The notes under the pieces are model-generated. The model ran no database searches. It saw only the letters and a list, made by a program, of their open reading frames with translations, and was not told the DNA's origin. The position numbers and the translations under genes were made by a program. A DNA stretch of 38,144 nt from Acidobacteria bacterium RIFCSPLOWO2_02_FULL_61_28 (GTDB lineage: Bacteria > Acidobacteriota > Terriglobia > 2-12-FULL-54-10), in contig MEKR01000134.1 in NCBI GenBank assembly GCA_001767035.1, forward strand, positions 1 to 38,144. Reading direction: 5' to 3'. Of this stretch, positions 30,210 through 38,144 are shown one piece after another; positions within the stretch are counted from its first letter, which is position 1; each line of letters starts with the position of its first letter.

Positions 30210-31769
30210 ATGATCTTTCCCGATCTCCGGGAGTTCATGAGGCTCACCCAGCAGGGGAACCTGGTGCCGGTCTGGACATCAGTTCCGGCGGACTTGCTGA
30301 CACCCGTGTCGGCATACCTGAAATTGACGCGGCGCCAGGCCCAGTCGCGCCGGGCGAAGCCGAACTACTCATTTCTGCTCGAAAGCGTGGAGGGCGGCGA
30401 GACGGTCGCCCGCTATACCTACCTCGGTTCCGATCCCTTTCTCACCCTCCGCTTCCGGATTGGCTCCGATGCAGCCTCCAGCCTGACGGAGATCACTCAG
30501 AAAGGCCGCACGGAGCGGCTGCAAGGGGACATGATGGGGGCGACGCGCGAGTTGCTGGCCTCCTTCCAGCCCGTGCACATCGAAGGTCTTCCCCCGTTCA
30601 CCGCCGGAGCCGTCGGCTACGTGGGCTACGATCTGGTCACATTGCGAGAGCCGGTGCCGCTCCCGCCCGCGGAACGCTCCCAGGATTCCCCGGGAGCGAT
30701 GCCGGATGCGGTGTTGATGTTCTGTACGACGCTGCTCGCTTTCGACCACGTGAAGCATCAGATCATCATCGTCCGCAACGTGCATTGCGACGACCGGTCG
30801 AAGAAAGCGCTCACCGCCGCCTATCGTCAGGCCGAGCAGGACATCCGGCGAATCGAGCGCAATTTGCAAGCGCCGCTCGCTCTCGTCGAGCAGACGCGCC
30901 CGTCCGGGAAGCGCCGTGCCTCGTCGCCGACGTTCCGTTCCAACGTCAGTCAGGAAAAATTTCTCGCGCAGGTCCGCCGCGCCAAGGAGTCCATCACTGC
31001 CGGAGACATTTTTCAGGTGGTGCTGTCACAGCGCCTGGAGACCAAGATCAGCGCCGATCCCTTTGCGATCTACCGTGCGCTCCGCCGAGTGAATCCCGCG
31101 CCCTACCTGTTTTTTCTCCAGTTGGGGGAGGACTGCGTGCTCGGCTCGTCGCCGGAGATGTTGGTCAAAGTGACGGGCGAAGATGTCGAGTATCGCCCGA
31201 TTGCCGGCACGCGCCCGCGCGGCAAAGACATGGGGGAAGACAAGCGCCTGGAGCGGGAATTGCTCGCCGACGAAAAAGAGCGCGCCGAGCACGTGATGCT
31301 GGTGGACCTGGGCCGCAACGACGTGGGGCGCGTCTGCCGCTTCGGAACCGTCCAGGTCCCGGAACTGATGTTTGTCGAGCGGTACTCGCATGTGATGCAC
31401 CTGGTTTCGAGCATCCGGGGCAAACTCCGGCCGCGCCTGGACGCCTGGGATACGCTCTGGGCGTGTTTCCCGGCAGGCACCGTCACCGGCGCTCCCAAGG
31501 TGCGCGCCATGCAGATCATCTCGGACCTGGAACCGACGCGGCGCGGCGTCTATGCCGGGACCGTCCTCTATCTCGACTTCGCCGGGAACCTCAACTCCTG
31601 CATCACCATTCGGTCCATTGTCGTCAAGGGCAAGAAGGCGTACGTGCAGGTCGGCGCGGGGATTGTGGCCGACTCGGTGCCGGAACGCGAATACGAAGAG
31701 ACCATGAACAAAGGCAAAGCGATGCTCCGAGCCATCGAAATGGCTCACGAAGAAAGCGGGAGGAAATAG
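30210..31769 (+). CDS. trpE: Anthranilate synthase component I
   Basis: A 519-aa enzyme that makes anthranilate from chorismate with ammonia supplied by TrpG, the first step of tryptophan synthesis. The tryptophan feedback site LLES is present (56-59). The chorismate-binding domain shows DIFQVVLSQR, PYLFFLQLGEDCVLGSSPEML, PIAGTRPRG, HVMLVDLGRNDVGRV and CFPAGTVTGAPKVRAM, all standard. AAAGGA lies 6 bases before the ATG. It follows aroDE at 13 bases, so the shikimate and tryptophan steps share a transcript. trpG is next, but 191 bases away because of an inserted inverted repeat. Confidence 0.96.
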   Translation: MIFPDLREFMRLTQQGNLVPVWTSVPADLLTPVSAYLKLTRRQAQSRRAKPNYSFLLESVEGGETVARYTYLGSDPFLTLRFRIGSDAASSLTEITQKGRTERLQGDMMGATRELLASFQPVHIEGLPPFTAGAVGYVGYDLVTLREPVPLPPAERSQDSPGAMPDAVLMFCTTLLAFDHVKHQIIIVRNVHCDDRSKKALTAAYRQAEQDIRRIERNLQAPLALVEQTRPSGKRRASSPTFRSNVSQEKFLAQVRRAKESITAGDIFQVVLSQRLETKISADPFAIYRALRRVNPAPYLFFLQLGEDCVLGSSPEMLVKVTGEDVEYRPIAGTRPRGKDMGEDKRLERELLADEKERAEHVMLVDLGRNDVGRVCRFGTVQVPELMFVERYSHVMHLVSSIRGKLRPRLDAWDTLWACFPAGTVTGAPKVRAMQIISDLEPTRRGVYAGTVLYLDFAGNLNSCITIRSIVVKGKKAYVQVGAGIVADSVPEREYEETMNKGKAMLRAIEMAHEESGRK

Positions 31770-31772
31770 GAA

Positions 31773-31944
31773 GGCCACGGAGACACAGAGGCACAGAGGG
31801 TAGGAAAGCGGAAGTTAGAAGGTAGGAGTTAGGAGTTAGGAGTTAGGAGTAAGAAGTTAGAAGAAAAAACTGTGCGGCCCCATTCTGACTCCTGTCTTCT
31901 GACTTCTAAATTCTTCTTCTCTGTGGCTCCGTGCCTCTGTGGCC
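31773..31944. repeat. Inverted-repeat element between trpE and trpG
   Basis: GGCCACGGAGACACAGAGGC begins a 26-bp left arm (31773-31798) that matches the complement of 31919-31944 at 22 of 26 positions. Inside are GTTAGGA tandem units (about 31826-31850) facing TCCTGTCTTCTGACTTCTAA, and a stretch shared with 15104-15123. It begins 3 bases after the trpE stop and ends 16 bases before trpG. Confidence 0.6.
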
Positions 31945-31960
31945 GTATCATAGGGAATCT

Positions 31961-32548
31961 ATGATTTTCGTTCTCGACAACTACGATTCGTTCACCTACA
32001 ATCTCGTCCAGTTGCTCGGGGAACTGGGCGCTGAACTCGAAGTGCGGCGCAACGACAAAGTGACGGTGCGCCAGATCGAGGCGCTTGCTCCCGAAGCCCT
32101 GGTTCTGTCGCCGGGACCGGGACGGCCTGCCGACGCCGGTATCCTGATGGAGACGATTCGGCACTTCGCAGGCAAGGTTCCGATTCTGGGAGTGTGCCTG
32201 GGCCATCAGGGGATTGGCGAGGTTTTTGGCGGAAAGGTGGTCGCGGCTCCTTCGCTGGTCCACGGGAAGACAGCAGAGGTGAAGCACGACGGCAAGACGA
32301 TCTTTCGCGGCCTTCCGCCGTCGTTTGCCGCCGCGCGCTACCATTCCCTGGTTGTGGACGCGCGCTCGATCCCCGCTTCGCTGGAAGTCACGGCCACCAC
32401 CGCCGACGGCGTCGTCATGGGTCTGCGCCACAGACAGTTTCCCATCGAAGGCGTCCAGTTCCACCCGGAGTCCATCCTCACTATCCCCGGACCTCATTTA
32501 CTCAAGAATTTCCTGGAGTGGGCCAAAGCGAGAAAAAGAGCGCGGTGA
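31961..32548 (+). CDS. trpG: Anthranilate synthase component II (glutamine amidotransferase)
   Basis: A 195-aa class I glutamine amidotransferase giving ammonia to TrpE. The triad is C79 (GVCLGHQG), H168 and E170 (FHPES); the start MIFVLDNYDSFTYNLVQLLG and LVLSPGPGRPADAG are typical. It could equally serve p-aminobenzoate synthase (PabA), as many bacteria share one subunit; the position after trpE favours TrpG. ATG 31961 fits the family start, with only a weak GGGA upstream, probably because the inverted-repeat element replaced the original trpE-trpG junction. Confidence 0.94.
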   Translation: MIFVLDNYDSFTYNLVQLLGELGAELEVRRNDKVTVRQIEALAPEALVLSPGPGRPADAGILMETIRHFAGKVPILGVCLGHQGIGEVFGGKVVAAPSLVHGKTAEVKHDGKTIFRGLPPSFAAARYHSLVVDARSIPASLEVTATTADGVVMGLRHRQFPIEGVQFHPESILTIPGPHLLKNFLEWAKARKRAR

Positions 32549-32930
32549 GGGAACGCCGCGTGACCTTCGCGCCCTTCGTGTCGGAAAGGGACTGACGAAA
32601 TCAAAGCTACCGCGTTTCATGGTTGCTGGATAGCGCACTTGCCGCCGATGACGTCATTCTGAGGGCCCCGGCTTGCCGGGGCCCGAAGAATCTGCTTTTC
32701 CCAGAGCGGATTGCTGACCTCAAAGAAGAGCAGATCCTTCTCCCGCTTCGCGGGATCAGGATGACACCATCACGTTTTGTTATACAGCAACCCTGAAAAT
32801 GGTGTAGTGCGGAATGCTTGGGGCAGCAGGCCTGAGCCGCCGGGAGCCGCCGAATGACGGCTCCCGGAAAGGCAAGATACAGAAGGCGGAAAGCGATCCG
32901 GGGTTCCGCCGAGATCAATCCGCGATCGGG
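32549..32930. other. Intergenic region between trpG and the Vgb-like gene
   Basis: About 380 bases between convergent genes, with no gene. It contains the GTCAT-ended inverted repeat at 32653-32765 and the GAAAATGGTGTAG stretch at 32795-32807. No T-tailed terminator was seen. Confidence 0.5.
32653..32765. repeat. Inverted-repeat element with GTCAT ends, second copy
   Basis: GTCATTCTGA (32653-32662) is matched by TCAGGATGAC (32756-32765), 9 of 10. Inner parts pair too: GAATCTGC with GCAGATCC, and hairpins GGCCCCGGCTTGCCGGGGCC and TCCCGCTTCGCGGGA. Related to 25004-25099. Confidence 0.6.
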
Positions 32931-34724
32931 TCAATCCGCAATCGGGTCTATGGCCCGACCCTCCGCTCCTGAGGCGCGCATGGGTTTCGGGGCGTTCCCC
33001 TTGAGCTTAAAAGCCGCCCCGACAATGGTCTGTATACCCCGCGATCCGAACCAAACCGTGCCGTCTTTATCAATTTCCACCTTCGGAACACTCCATCGCA
33101 GTTGCGGCAGGGGGAAGTAGGTAAATTTCTTGGTTTGCACGTCGAACCGGATGAGGGCGTTGTAGGTTCCATCTGTAATCCAGATGCTGCCGCGATTATC
33201 CGGCCATGCTTCATAGGGAGTGGTGTAGCGCAGCGGGAGCTTGTACTCGGTGATCTTGCCGGTCTTGGGATCAATGTGGCCCAGATTGGCCGCCGCATAT
33301 TCGGCAAACCAGACTTCGCCCTTCGCATCCACCCCAATGCGGCGCGTCCCCGCAGGCTGTGTGGGAGTGGGATACTGGGTCCACTTCTCCTGGACAGGGT
33401 CGAACTTGAGCACGACGGGCTTGCCCAAACCGCAGGTCCAGATATTGTCCTGAGGGTCCACGGCCAGCCCGTAGGGGTTTGCCAAGGGGATGGGGGTCGG
33501 CCACTGGGAGACCTTCCGCGTCTTGGCATCAATCTTCCCAATGGCGCTCCCGCCGACGAGGTTGTACCAGACGTTGTCCTTGGAATCCACGACCACCTGC
33601 AACAGCGATCCTTCCGTGGGAAGCTTATGGCGGATGACCTGGCCTGTGCTGGGGTCTAACTCACCCACCCTTCCGCCCGAAATCTCCGCCCAGTAAACAC
33701 GCCCCTTGCTGTCCATCGTGTTGCCGTGAATGAAGACGTTTCGCGGGGCCTGGAACTTGAACTCCTTCCAGCGTTCATTGAAGGTTGTGGCGCGAGGGTT
33801 CAACTGCACCATGGCGTTGATGCCGGAAGCGCCATACCAGATGGTTCCATCCACCGGAGAAACAAACGGATCATGCAAGCGGTGGCTTCCGTATTCCCGG
33901 CGATCCGGGCGCCGGTTTTCCCTGGGGGTTTCCACCACGGGAGGAAGCTCAATCTCGTACTCAATGTACAAGGCCTGCGAGAGCGCATCCTCGTCGGGCA
34001 CAAACTCATCCAGCTTCAGCACTCGGTTCGGGGAGTCGGGGCCGAAGTTCTTCGCCAGATACTTGTAGATCGGCTCCATGACCTCGTCCGGCGGGAGGGG
34101 ATTGAGGGCTTCCCGCTCCTCATTCCAGGTAGGCCCGGTCAGCATTCGACTCACGGCCTCGCGCCATCCTTTCTCGTCGTGCTTCCGGCGGGGGAAAAAG
34201 TTCCAGTGGCAGCCGAAGCAGGTGACCTCGAGTTCGCGCCTCCCGGGCTCCGGCGGGTACAGGGTGTCATAGTCCACCAACTGCACGTCGCGCGGAGCAG
34301 CGCCGGTTCCCAAGGGACCGCCCCCGCCTTGCGGAGGCCGTTCTACGGCTGTGAGAGCGATGTCCACGCGCTGGGTCTGGTTCGCCTTCACATCCACGGT
34401 TTGCACGGGGGATTCAAAGCCCGGTTGCAGAATTCCCACATCGTAGGTCCCCACGGGCAGCTCGACAAACTGGTACCGGCCTGCCTTGGTGAATGTGGTG
34501 TAGTGAATCCGGTTGACCACATCTTTGGCTTTGACGCGAAACCCCTTCACCGCGCCCCGGTCCGCCGTTACCGAACCCATGACCCGGCCCGTCTCCGCAG
34601 CCGCCGCGAGTGAAGCCGCGCCGGAGGCAATGACCATCCACAGGATGCCGAGCAGCATTGCCGGAATTACGGCCGGGTTTATGAATTGCCTGGTGAGGAA
34701 ATAAAACGTCTTTCGAGTAGCCAT
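32931..34724 (-). CDS. Exported Vgb-like beta-propeller with Ig-like domain and CxxCH
   Basis: A 597-aa exported protein. The signal or anchor segment (VIPAMLLGILWMVIASGAAS) is followed by a CarboxypepD_reg-like domain (about 45-125: GRVMGSVTADRGAVKGFRVK, YDVGILQPGF). Next comes C169-F-G-C172-H173, a single heme-c-type site, in a region of about 100 residues. The C-terminal half (about 280-590) is a virginiamycin-B-lyase-like propeller with repeated DPxxxxIWTCGLGKP, VDAKGEVWFAEY and DNRGSIWITDGTYNALIRF blades. AAAGGAGAAGG lies 4 bases before the ATG. A sugar- or lactone-acting or electron-transfer role is possible, but no substrate is evident. The TonB receptor gene is immediately upstream. 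Confidence 0.82.
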   Translation of the reverse strand: MATRKTFYFLTRQFINPAVIPAMLLGILWMVIASGAASLAAAAETGRVMGSVTADRGAVKGFRVKAKDVVNRIHYTTFTKAGRYQFVELPVGTYDVGILQPGFESPVQTVDVKANQTQRVDIALTAVERPPQGGGGPLGTGAAPRDVQLVDYDTLYPPEPGRRELEVTCFGCHWNFFPRRKHDEKGWREAVSRMLTGPTWNEEREALNPLPPDEVMEPIYKYLAKNFGPDSPNRVLKLDEFVPDEDALSQALYIEYEIELPPVVETPRENRRPDRREYGSHRLHDPFVSPVDGTIWYGASGINAMVQLNPRATTFNERWKEFKFQAPRNVFIHGNTMDSKGRVYWAEISGGRVGELDPSTGQVIRHKLPTEGSLLQVVVDSKDNVWYNLVGGSAIGKIDAKTRKVSQWPTPIPLANPYGLAVDPQDNIWTCGLGKPVVLKFDPVQEKWTQYPTPTQPAGTRRIGVDAKGEVWFAEYAAANLGHIDPKTGKITEYKLPLRYTTPYEAWPDNRGSIWITDGTYNALIRFDVQTKKFTYFPLPQLRWSVPKVEIDKDGTVWFGSRGIQTIVGAAFKLKGNAPKPMRASGAEGRAIDPIAD

Positions 34725-34825
34725 GGTTCCTTCTCCTTTACGTCGCATGGTGCTTGGTTACAATCGCCTTTCACTCCATAGATCGGAAAGCTCTGCCTGC
34801 CGGACAGGGCGGAGCCGCGTGCGGC

Positions 34826-37800
34826 CTAGAATACGATCTTTAAGGCCAACTGGATCTGCCGGGCAGCGCCGGCCGTGCTGGTAATCCTTCCGGCGGTCGC
34901 CAGCGGTTGTTCCACCACGTTCGGAGCGGCAGCGCCGGCATACACGGCGGCGCTGGGCATGGCGAAATTCACCCGATTCAGAATGTTGAAAAATTCAGCC
35001 CGAAACTCCAACTTTCCGCTCTCTCCCAGGAATCCCAGTGCGGTATCTTTCGCCAGCGAGAAGTCCAGGTTGGCAAGGCCGGGGCCGCGGAGAATGCCGC
35101 GGCCGGCGTTGCCCAGGAAGCCTGGCGGCTGATTGCTGAATGCCAGCGGGTCGAAATACCGGACTGGTCCTCCCAGGATAATGTCATCGTTGCTCCGCCC
35201 CGCAACGCGATCCGGCCGATTGGCTCCACCCCGTTTGCGGGCGCGGTCGCTGCTCACCGTGGGACTGAATGAAAACCCCGTTCGGAGGGAGAGAATTCCA
35301 CTCATCCACCAGCCGTTCAACAGTTTTCCAGCCACTCCATTGGAAGAAGCAAGTCCCGGCAAACGGTAGATGGTGTTAAACCGCCAGTTGTGGGCAATGT
35401 CGAAATCAGCCGGTCCCCGGTCCAATTCCCGGTGAGTCGAAGTCACGGGGGTTCCCCCCTGGTCGGCCGGCAGTTGACCTTGGGTTTCATCGAGCGTCTT
35501 CGCCCAGGTATAGGAGCTTTGGAACTGGAGTCCCTTGCTCATGCGTTTGGTCAGCCCCACCTGCAACGAGTTATACCAGGAATTCCCTCCCGCCGTCAGC
35601 CAGGTAATGTTTTCCCAGGCCGGGTTGGTTCGGGGGGCGAGAGGCGCGGGAGGCACCAGCGGACGCCCCTCGGGATCGGTCGCGCCCGGCCAGAACAGCC
35701 GCCCGCCCGCAAGCACTTGCGGGACGGTCGGATTCCCTTCCTTGACTTGCATCAGGTTGATGCCGCGAGAGCCTCCGTAGGCGAGCGTTAAGCCCATGTC
35801 ATACGGCAGTTGCCGCTCCACGGTCAGGTTGTACTGCAAGATGTGCGGCTGCTGGAGGTGATAATCCGTCACGCGAATCTCTCTTCCGAGCACGTTGGCC
35901 GGAAAGAACAGCGGGACGCTCAAAGGAAAGGGAAGCGGCTGCCCGACCGGTACCTGGATGTTGCTGCGGCTGGAGAAGGGGGGAGCCGCGAGCGCCCCTT
36001 GCAGCAGGGAACTCCCCAGATTGCCGATGTCATAGAGCAATCCGAAGCCGCCTCTCACCGCCGTCGTTCCGTCGCCCAGCACGTCCCAGGCAAGCCCAAG
36101 TCGCGGGCTGAAATTTTTCAAGGAGGGGTTCTCAAAAACAGGACCCAAAGTGGTGTTCGCATCCAGTTGCGGGTTGCGCAAGGCCGTGTTCCGGTCGAAG
36201 ACCTCCACGGGCACGGTCATAAACTCATACCGCAGCCCCAGGTTGAGAGTAAAGTTCGGGAGGGGCCGCAGATCGTCCTGGACGTAGAACCCGACGGTCG
36301 AATTCCGGTACGAGCGAATCTGGACCGAACCCGGGGTGATCGAAGAGTACGTCGTGTACTGCCCCTGCAAGAATGCGGCCACGCTTGGGAAATTGATGCT
36401 CCCCTTGGCCGTCAAGCCGCTCTCGATATACTGCTGATAGCGATTCACCAGAGTCCCGAATTTCAGGGAGTGCATTCCGCGCGAGTAAAACAAGTCGTCG
36501 CTCCAGGTAAAAACGTTCTGGTTGGTGAAGGTAGGACTGGCGCCATCGGGACCAAAGCCCGTCACACCCGATACGCTGACGCCGCCAATCTCCTTGCCGG
36601 GAACCAACGAGAATTGCGGACCGCTGATGCCGGAAAGACTGTCACTGGAAAAAGCCGACCGGCTGAACGAAAACCGGAAGGTGTTCAGGAGAGTGGGCGT
36701 GACCACGCGGCTTTCCGAGAGGGTGGCGGATTGCGTCCGGCTCGCCAACGGATCGCGAAACTGCGGGTAGGCGCGCGGCTTCGTCCGGCTGGTGTTGTCA
36801 ACGGTATAGCGCGCGAAGAGGCTATCACTGCCGGAAATGGTCTGGTCCACGCGCAATTGTCCAAAGTGCTCATCCGTGGGCTGGCTGAAAGGGAACGTGT
36901 ATTGATTGTTCGGCAAATTCGGGTCCGGAAACAGCGCCAGCCAGGGCCGGACAACAGGGTTGATCTGCGCATTCACCTTGGCGGAGGGCGCGATGACGTT
37001 CGTAATGGTGGTAATGCCAAGGCGCTCGCGCAGCGTTTCGTACACGACGTGGAAAAAGGTTTGGTCTTTCTTGATAGGTCCCCCGAAAGCGCCGCCGAAG
37101 TTGTTTCGCGTGAAGGCCGGGAGACGCCGCTGGCTTCCAGCGGATTTCCAGTCGAAGAAATTTCGCGCGTCCAGGGCGCTGTTCCGGAGGTACTCAAACA
37201 ACGAGCCATGAAACGCGTTGGTCCCGTTCTTGCTCACGATGGTCATCTGACTGCCCATCGTCATGCCGTACTCGGCGCTGAAGGAATTGGTCACCACACG
37301 GTACTCCCGGATCCCCTCCAGCCCCAGCGTGGTGTTGGCAACGGAGGTTACGGCAGCGCCATAGAGGTTCCCCATCACGGCCCCATCCAACATGTAATTG
37401 TTCGATCGCAAGGGCGCGCCGTTGCTGCTGAACCACGTTCCCGACATGGTGGCCGTGCTGCCTCGGTTTTCATGTCGCGTAATCCCGGTTTGCAGCAACG
37501 TCAGGTCAATAAAGTTGCGGCCGTTCAACGGCAGTTCCGCCACCTTCTGCTCATCCACCAAGCCGCCCAAAGAACCGCTGGTGGTATTGACCAGGGGGGC
37601 TTCCGCCGTGACGGCGATGGTTTGTTCGACGGCGCCGACCTGGAGGGAAAAATTCACGACCGCTTCCTGCCCCACCGTCAGCGTCAGACCCCGTCGTACA
37701 TCGGTTTGAAAGCCCGCTTGTTGCGCCTGCACCTCGTAGTTTCCTACCGGCAACGCCGCCAAGCGGTACGAACCGTCTGCCCCCGTTAGGGTCCGGCGGG

Positions 37801-37987
37801 TTTGCCCGGTTTCGACGTTGCGGGCCGTGAGGTCCACACCGGGCACCACCGCCCCGCTGGGGTCCCGAACAACGCCTAGAATCGTGGCGGTGGGCAACTG
37901 CGCCCATGCCTGCCATTCGCCTATAAACAAAGCGAACAGGAAGACAACCTGAATCATCCGGCTCGGAAAACATCGCCGCAAACCCAT
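34826..37987 (-). CDS. TonB-dependent receptor with carboxypeptidase-regulatory-like domain (Oar-like)
   Basis: A 1053-aa outer-membrane receptor. The signal peptide (MIQVVFLFALFIGEWQAWAQ) is followed by a CarboxypepD_reg domain (GVVRDPSGAVVPGVDLTARN, TGADGSYRLAALPVGNYEV), a plug (EQKVAELPLNGRNFIDLTLL), and the long barrel with many aromatic strands, ending in a terminal hydrophobic QIQLALKIVF. The absence of a classic TonB box and the size are typical of the Oar-like receptors expanded in Acidobacteriota. The transported ligand is unknown. A strong promoter lies at 38044-38073. GGAAGGGGG precedes the ATG; an internal Met at residue 11 is an alternative. Confidence 0.93.
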   Translation of the reverse strand: MGLRRCFPSRMIQVVFLFALFIGEWQAWAQLPTATILGVVRDPSGAVVPGVDLTARNVETGQTRRTLTGADGSYRLAALPVGNYEVQAQQAGFQTDVRRGLTLTVGQEAVVNFSLQVGAVEQTIAVTAEAPLVNTTSGSLGGLVDEQKVAELPLNGRNFIDLTLLQTGITRHENRGSTATMSGTWFSSNGAPLRSNNYMLDGAVMGNLYGAAVTSVANTTLGLEGIREYRVVTNSFSAEYGMTMGSQMTIVSKNGTNAFHGSLFEYLRNSALDARNFFDWKSAGSQRRLPAFTRNNFGGAFGGPIKKDQTFFHVVYETLRERLGITTITNVIAPSAKVNAQINPVVRPWLALFPDPNLPNNQYTFPFSQPTDEHFGQLRVDQTISGSDSLFARYTVDNTSRTKPRAYPQFRDPLASRTQSATLSESRVVTPTLLNTFRFSFSRSAFSSDSLSGISGPQFSLVPGKEIGGVSVSGVTGFGPDGASPTFTNQNVFTWSDDLFYSRGMHSLKFGTLVNRYQQYIESGLTAKGSINFPSVAAFLQGQYTTYSSITPGSVQIRSYRNSTVGFYVQDDLRPLPNFTLNLGLRYEFMTVPVEVFDRNTALRNPQLDANTTLGPVFENPSLKNFSPRLGLAWDVLGDGTTAVRGGFGLLYDIGNLGSSLLQGALAAPPFSSRSNIQVPVGQPLPFPLSVPLFFPANVLGREIRVTDYHLQQPHILQYNLTVERQLPYDMGLTLAYGGSRGINLMQVKEGNPTVPQVLAGGRLFWPGATDPEGRPLVPPAPLAPRTNPAWENITWLTAGGNSWYNSLQVGLTKRMSKGLQFQSSYTWAKTLDETQGQLPADQGGTPVTSTHRELDRGPADFDIAHNWRFNTIYRLPGLASSNGVAGKLLNGWWMSGILSLRTGFSFSPTVSSDRARKRGGANRPDRVAGRSNDDIILGGPVRYFDPLAFSNQPPGFLGNAGRGILRGPGLANLDFSLAKDTALGFLGESGKLEFRAEFFNILNRVNFAMPSAAVYAGAAAPNVVEQPLATAGRITSTAGAARQIQLALKIVF

Positions 37988-38043
37988 AGAGCCCCCTTCC
38001 CGCCTGTTTCATTTTGTTGATTGCACTGACCCCGATGTCCCTC

Positions 38044-38073
38044 CTTATACGTGTCTTGCTGCGTTAATGTCAA
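38044..38073 (-). promoter_or_regulatory. Strong promoter of the TonB receptor gene
   Basis: On the minus strand TTGACA (38068-38073, consensus) and TATAAG (38044-38049, 5/6) are 18 bases apart. The transcript would start near 38037, giving a leader of about 50 bases. The Vgb-like gene downstream (101 bases after the receptor stop) may be on the same transcript. Confidence 0.65.
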
Positions 38074-38144
38074 GGGAATTCTCCCAACAGTTTTCCTGCA
38101 AACCATGTTCGTGTCCCAGCGATGCCAGAGAGCGGCTACCGAAA

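Noticed and set aside
35810-37789. 659-codon plus-strand frame opposite the TonB receptor
   Set aside because: Shadow of the receptor gene, which has a full domain series and a strong promoter on the other strand.
5062-38073. All good promoters seemed to have 18-base spacers
   Set aside because: Only a handful were found by eye and the pattern may come from how they were picked; at least one (8586-8613) has 16. Too few to claim a genome-specific sigma factor preference.

Overview
The window looks like a chromosomal contig of a GC-rich Gram-negative soil bacterium, most likely an Acidobacteriota. This is inferred from an Oar-type TonB receptor with an N-terminal carboxypeptidase-regulatory-like domain, many exported proteins with CxxCH or CarboxypepD_reg-like modules, a fused AroD-AroE, and a dense population of small palindromic intergenic elements. 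No rRNA or marker gene fixes the species.

Layout. 1-1325: end of the F-ATPase operon (atpD, atpC) with a palindromic element wedged between the two genes. 1686-1865: 59-aa zinc-ribbon protein. 1975-7905 (minus): exported substrate-binding protein, exported amidohydrolase, membrane-anchored cytochrome c, an overlapping DUF2442/DUF4160 pair, an exported protein of unknown role and a cupredoxin-like exported protein. 7981-10670: an AT-richer restriction-modification cassette (Vsr nicking enzyme, PD-(D/E)XK-like nuclease, m5C methyltransferase) bounded by inverted repeats and an 8-9 bp direct repeat, with no transposase. 10772-14991: lysA, glutaminase, a zinc-ribbon/receiver protein and a dienoyl-CoA-reductase-like SDR. 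15170-15449: a tRNA-Arg(UCU) gene split by a 204-nt group I intron. 15517-16219: two small unknown genes. 16431-20644: ABC-2 exporter (ATPase, permease), a nucleotidyltransferase-family protein and arabinose-5-phosphate isomerase (kdsD). 20712-21567: an orphan antitoxin-like gene and an AbrB/RelE-type pair whose toxin is frameshifted in an A8 run. 21604-24967: Tat-exported amidase and an exported metallo-beta-lactamase-fold protein. 24968-26097: a gene-free stretch packed with palindromic elements. 25877-28131: an AT-richer FRG + DUF262 two-gene module, again bracketed by inverted repeats (18/20 identical) and again without a transposase. 28565-32548: aroDE fusion, trpE and trpG (aromatic amino acid synthesis). 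32931-37987 (minus): an exported Vgb-like propeller with a CxxCH motif and a TonB-dependent receptor.

Main points. (1) Two probable anti-phage modules sit in separate inverted-repeat-bounded, transposase-less cassettes, which suggests mobilisation in trans. (2) A tRNA-Arg carries a compact group I intron whose predicted splicing restores a perfect 76-nt tRNA. (3) At least five kinds of small palindromic element lie between genes, several of them inside operons (atpD/atpC, ABC ATPase/permease, trpE/trpG). All coordinates and motifs were read by eye. Base-composition remarks are impressions, and no database search was possible.
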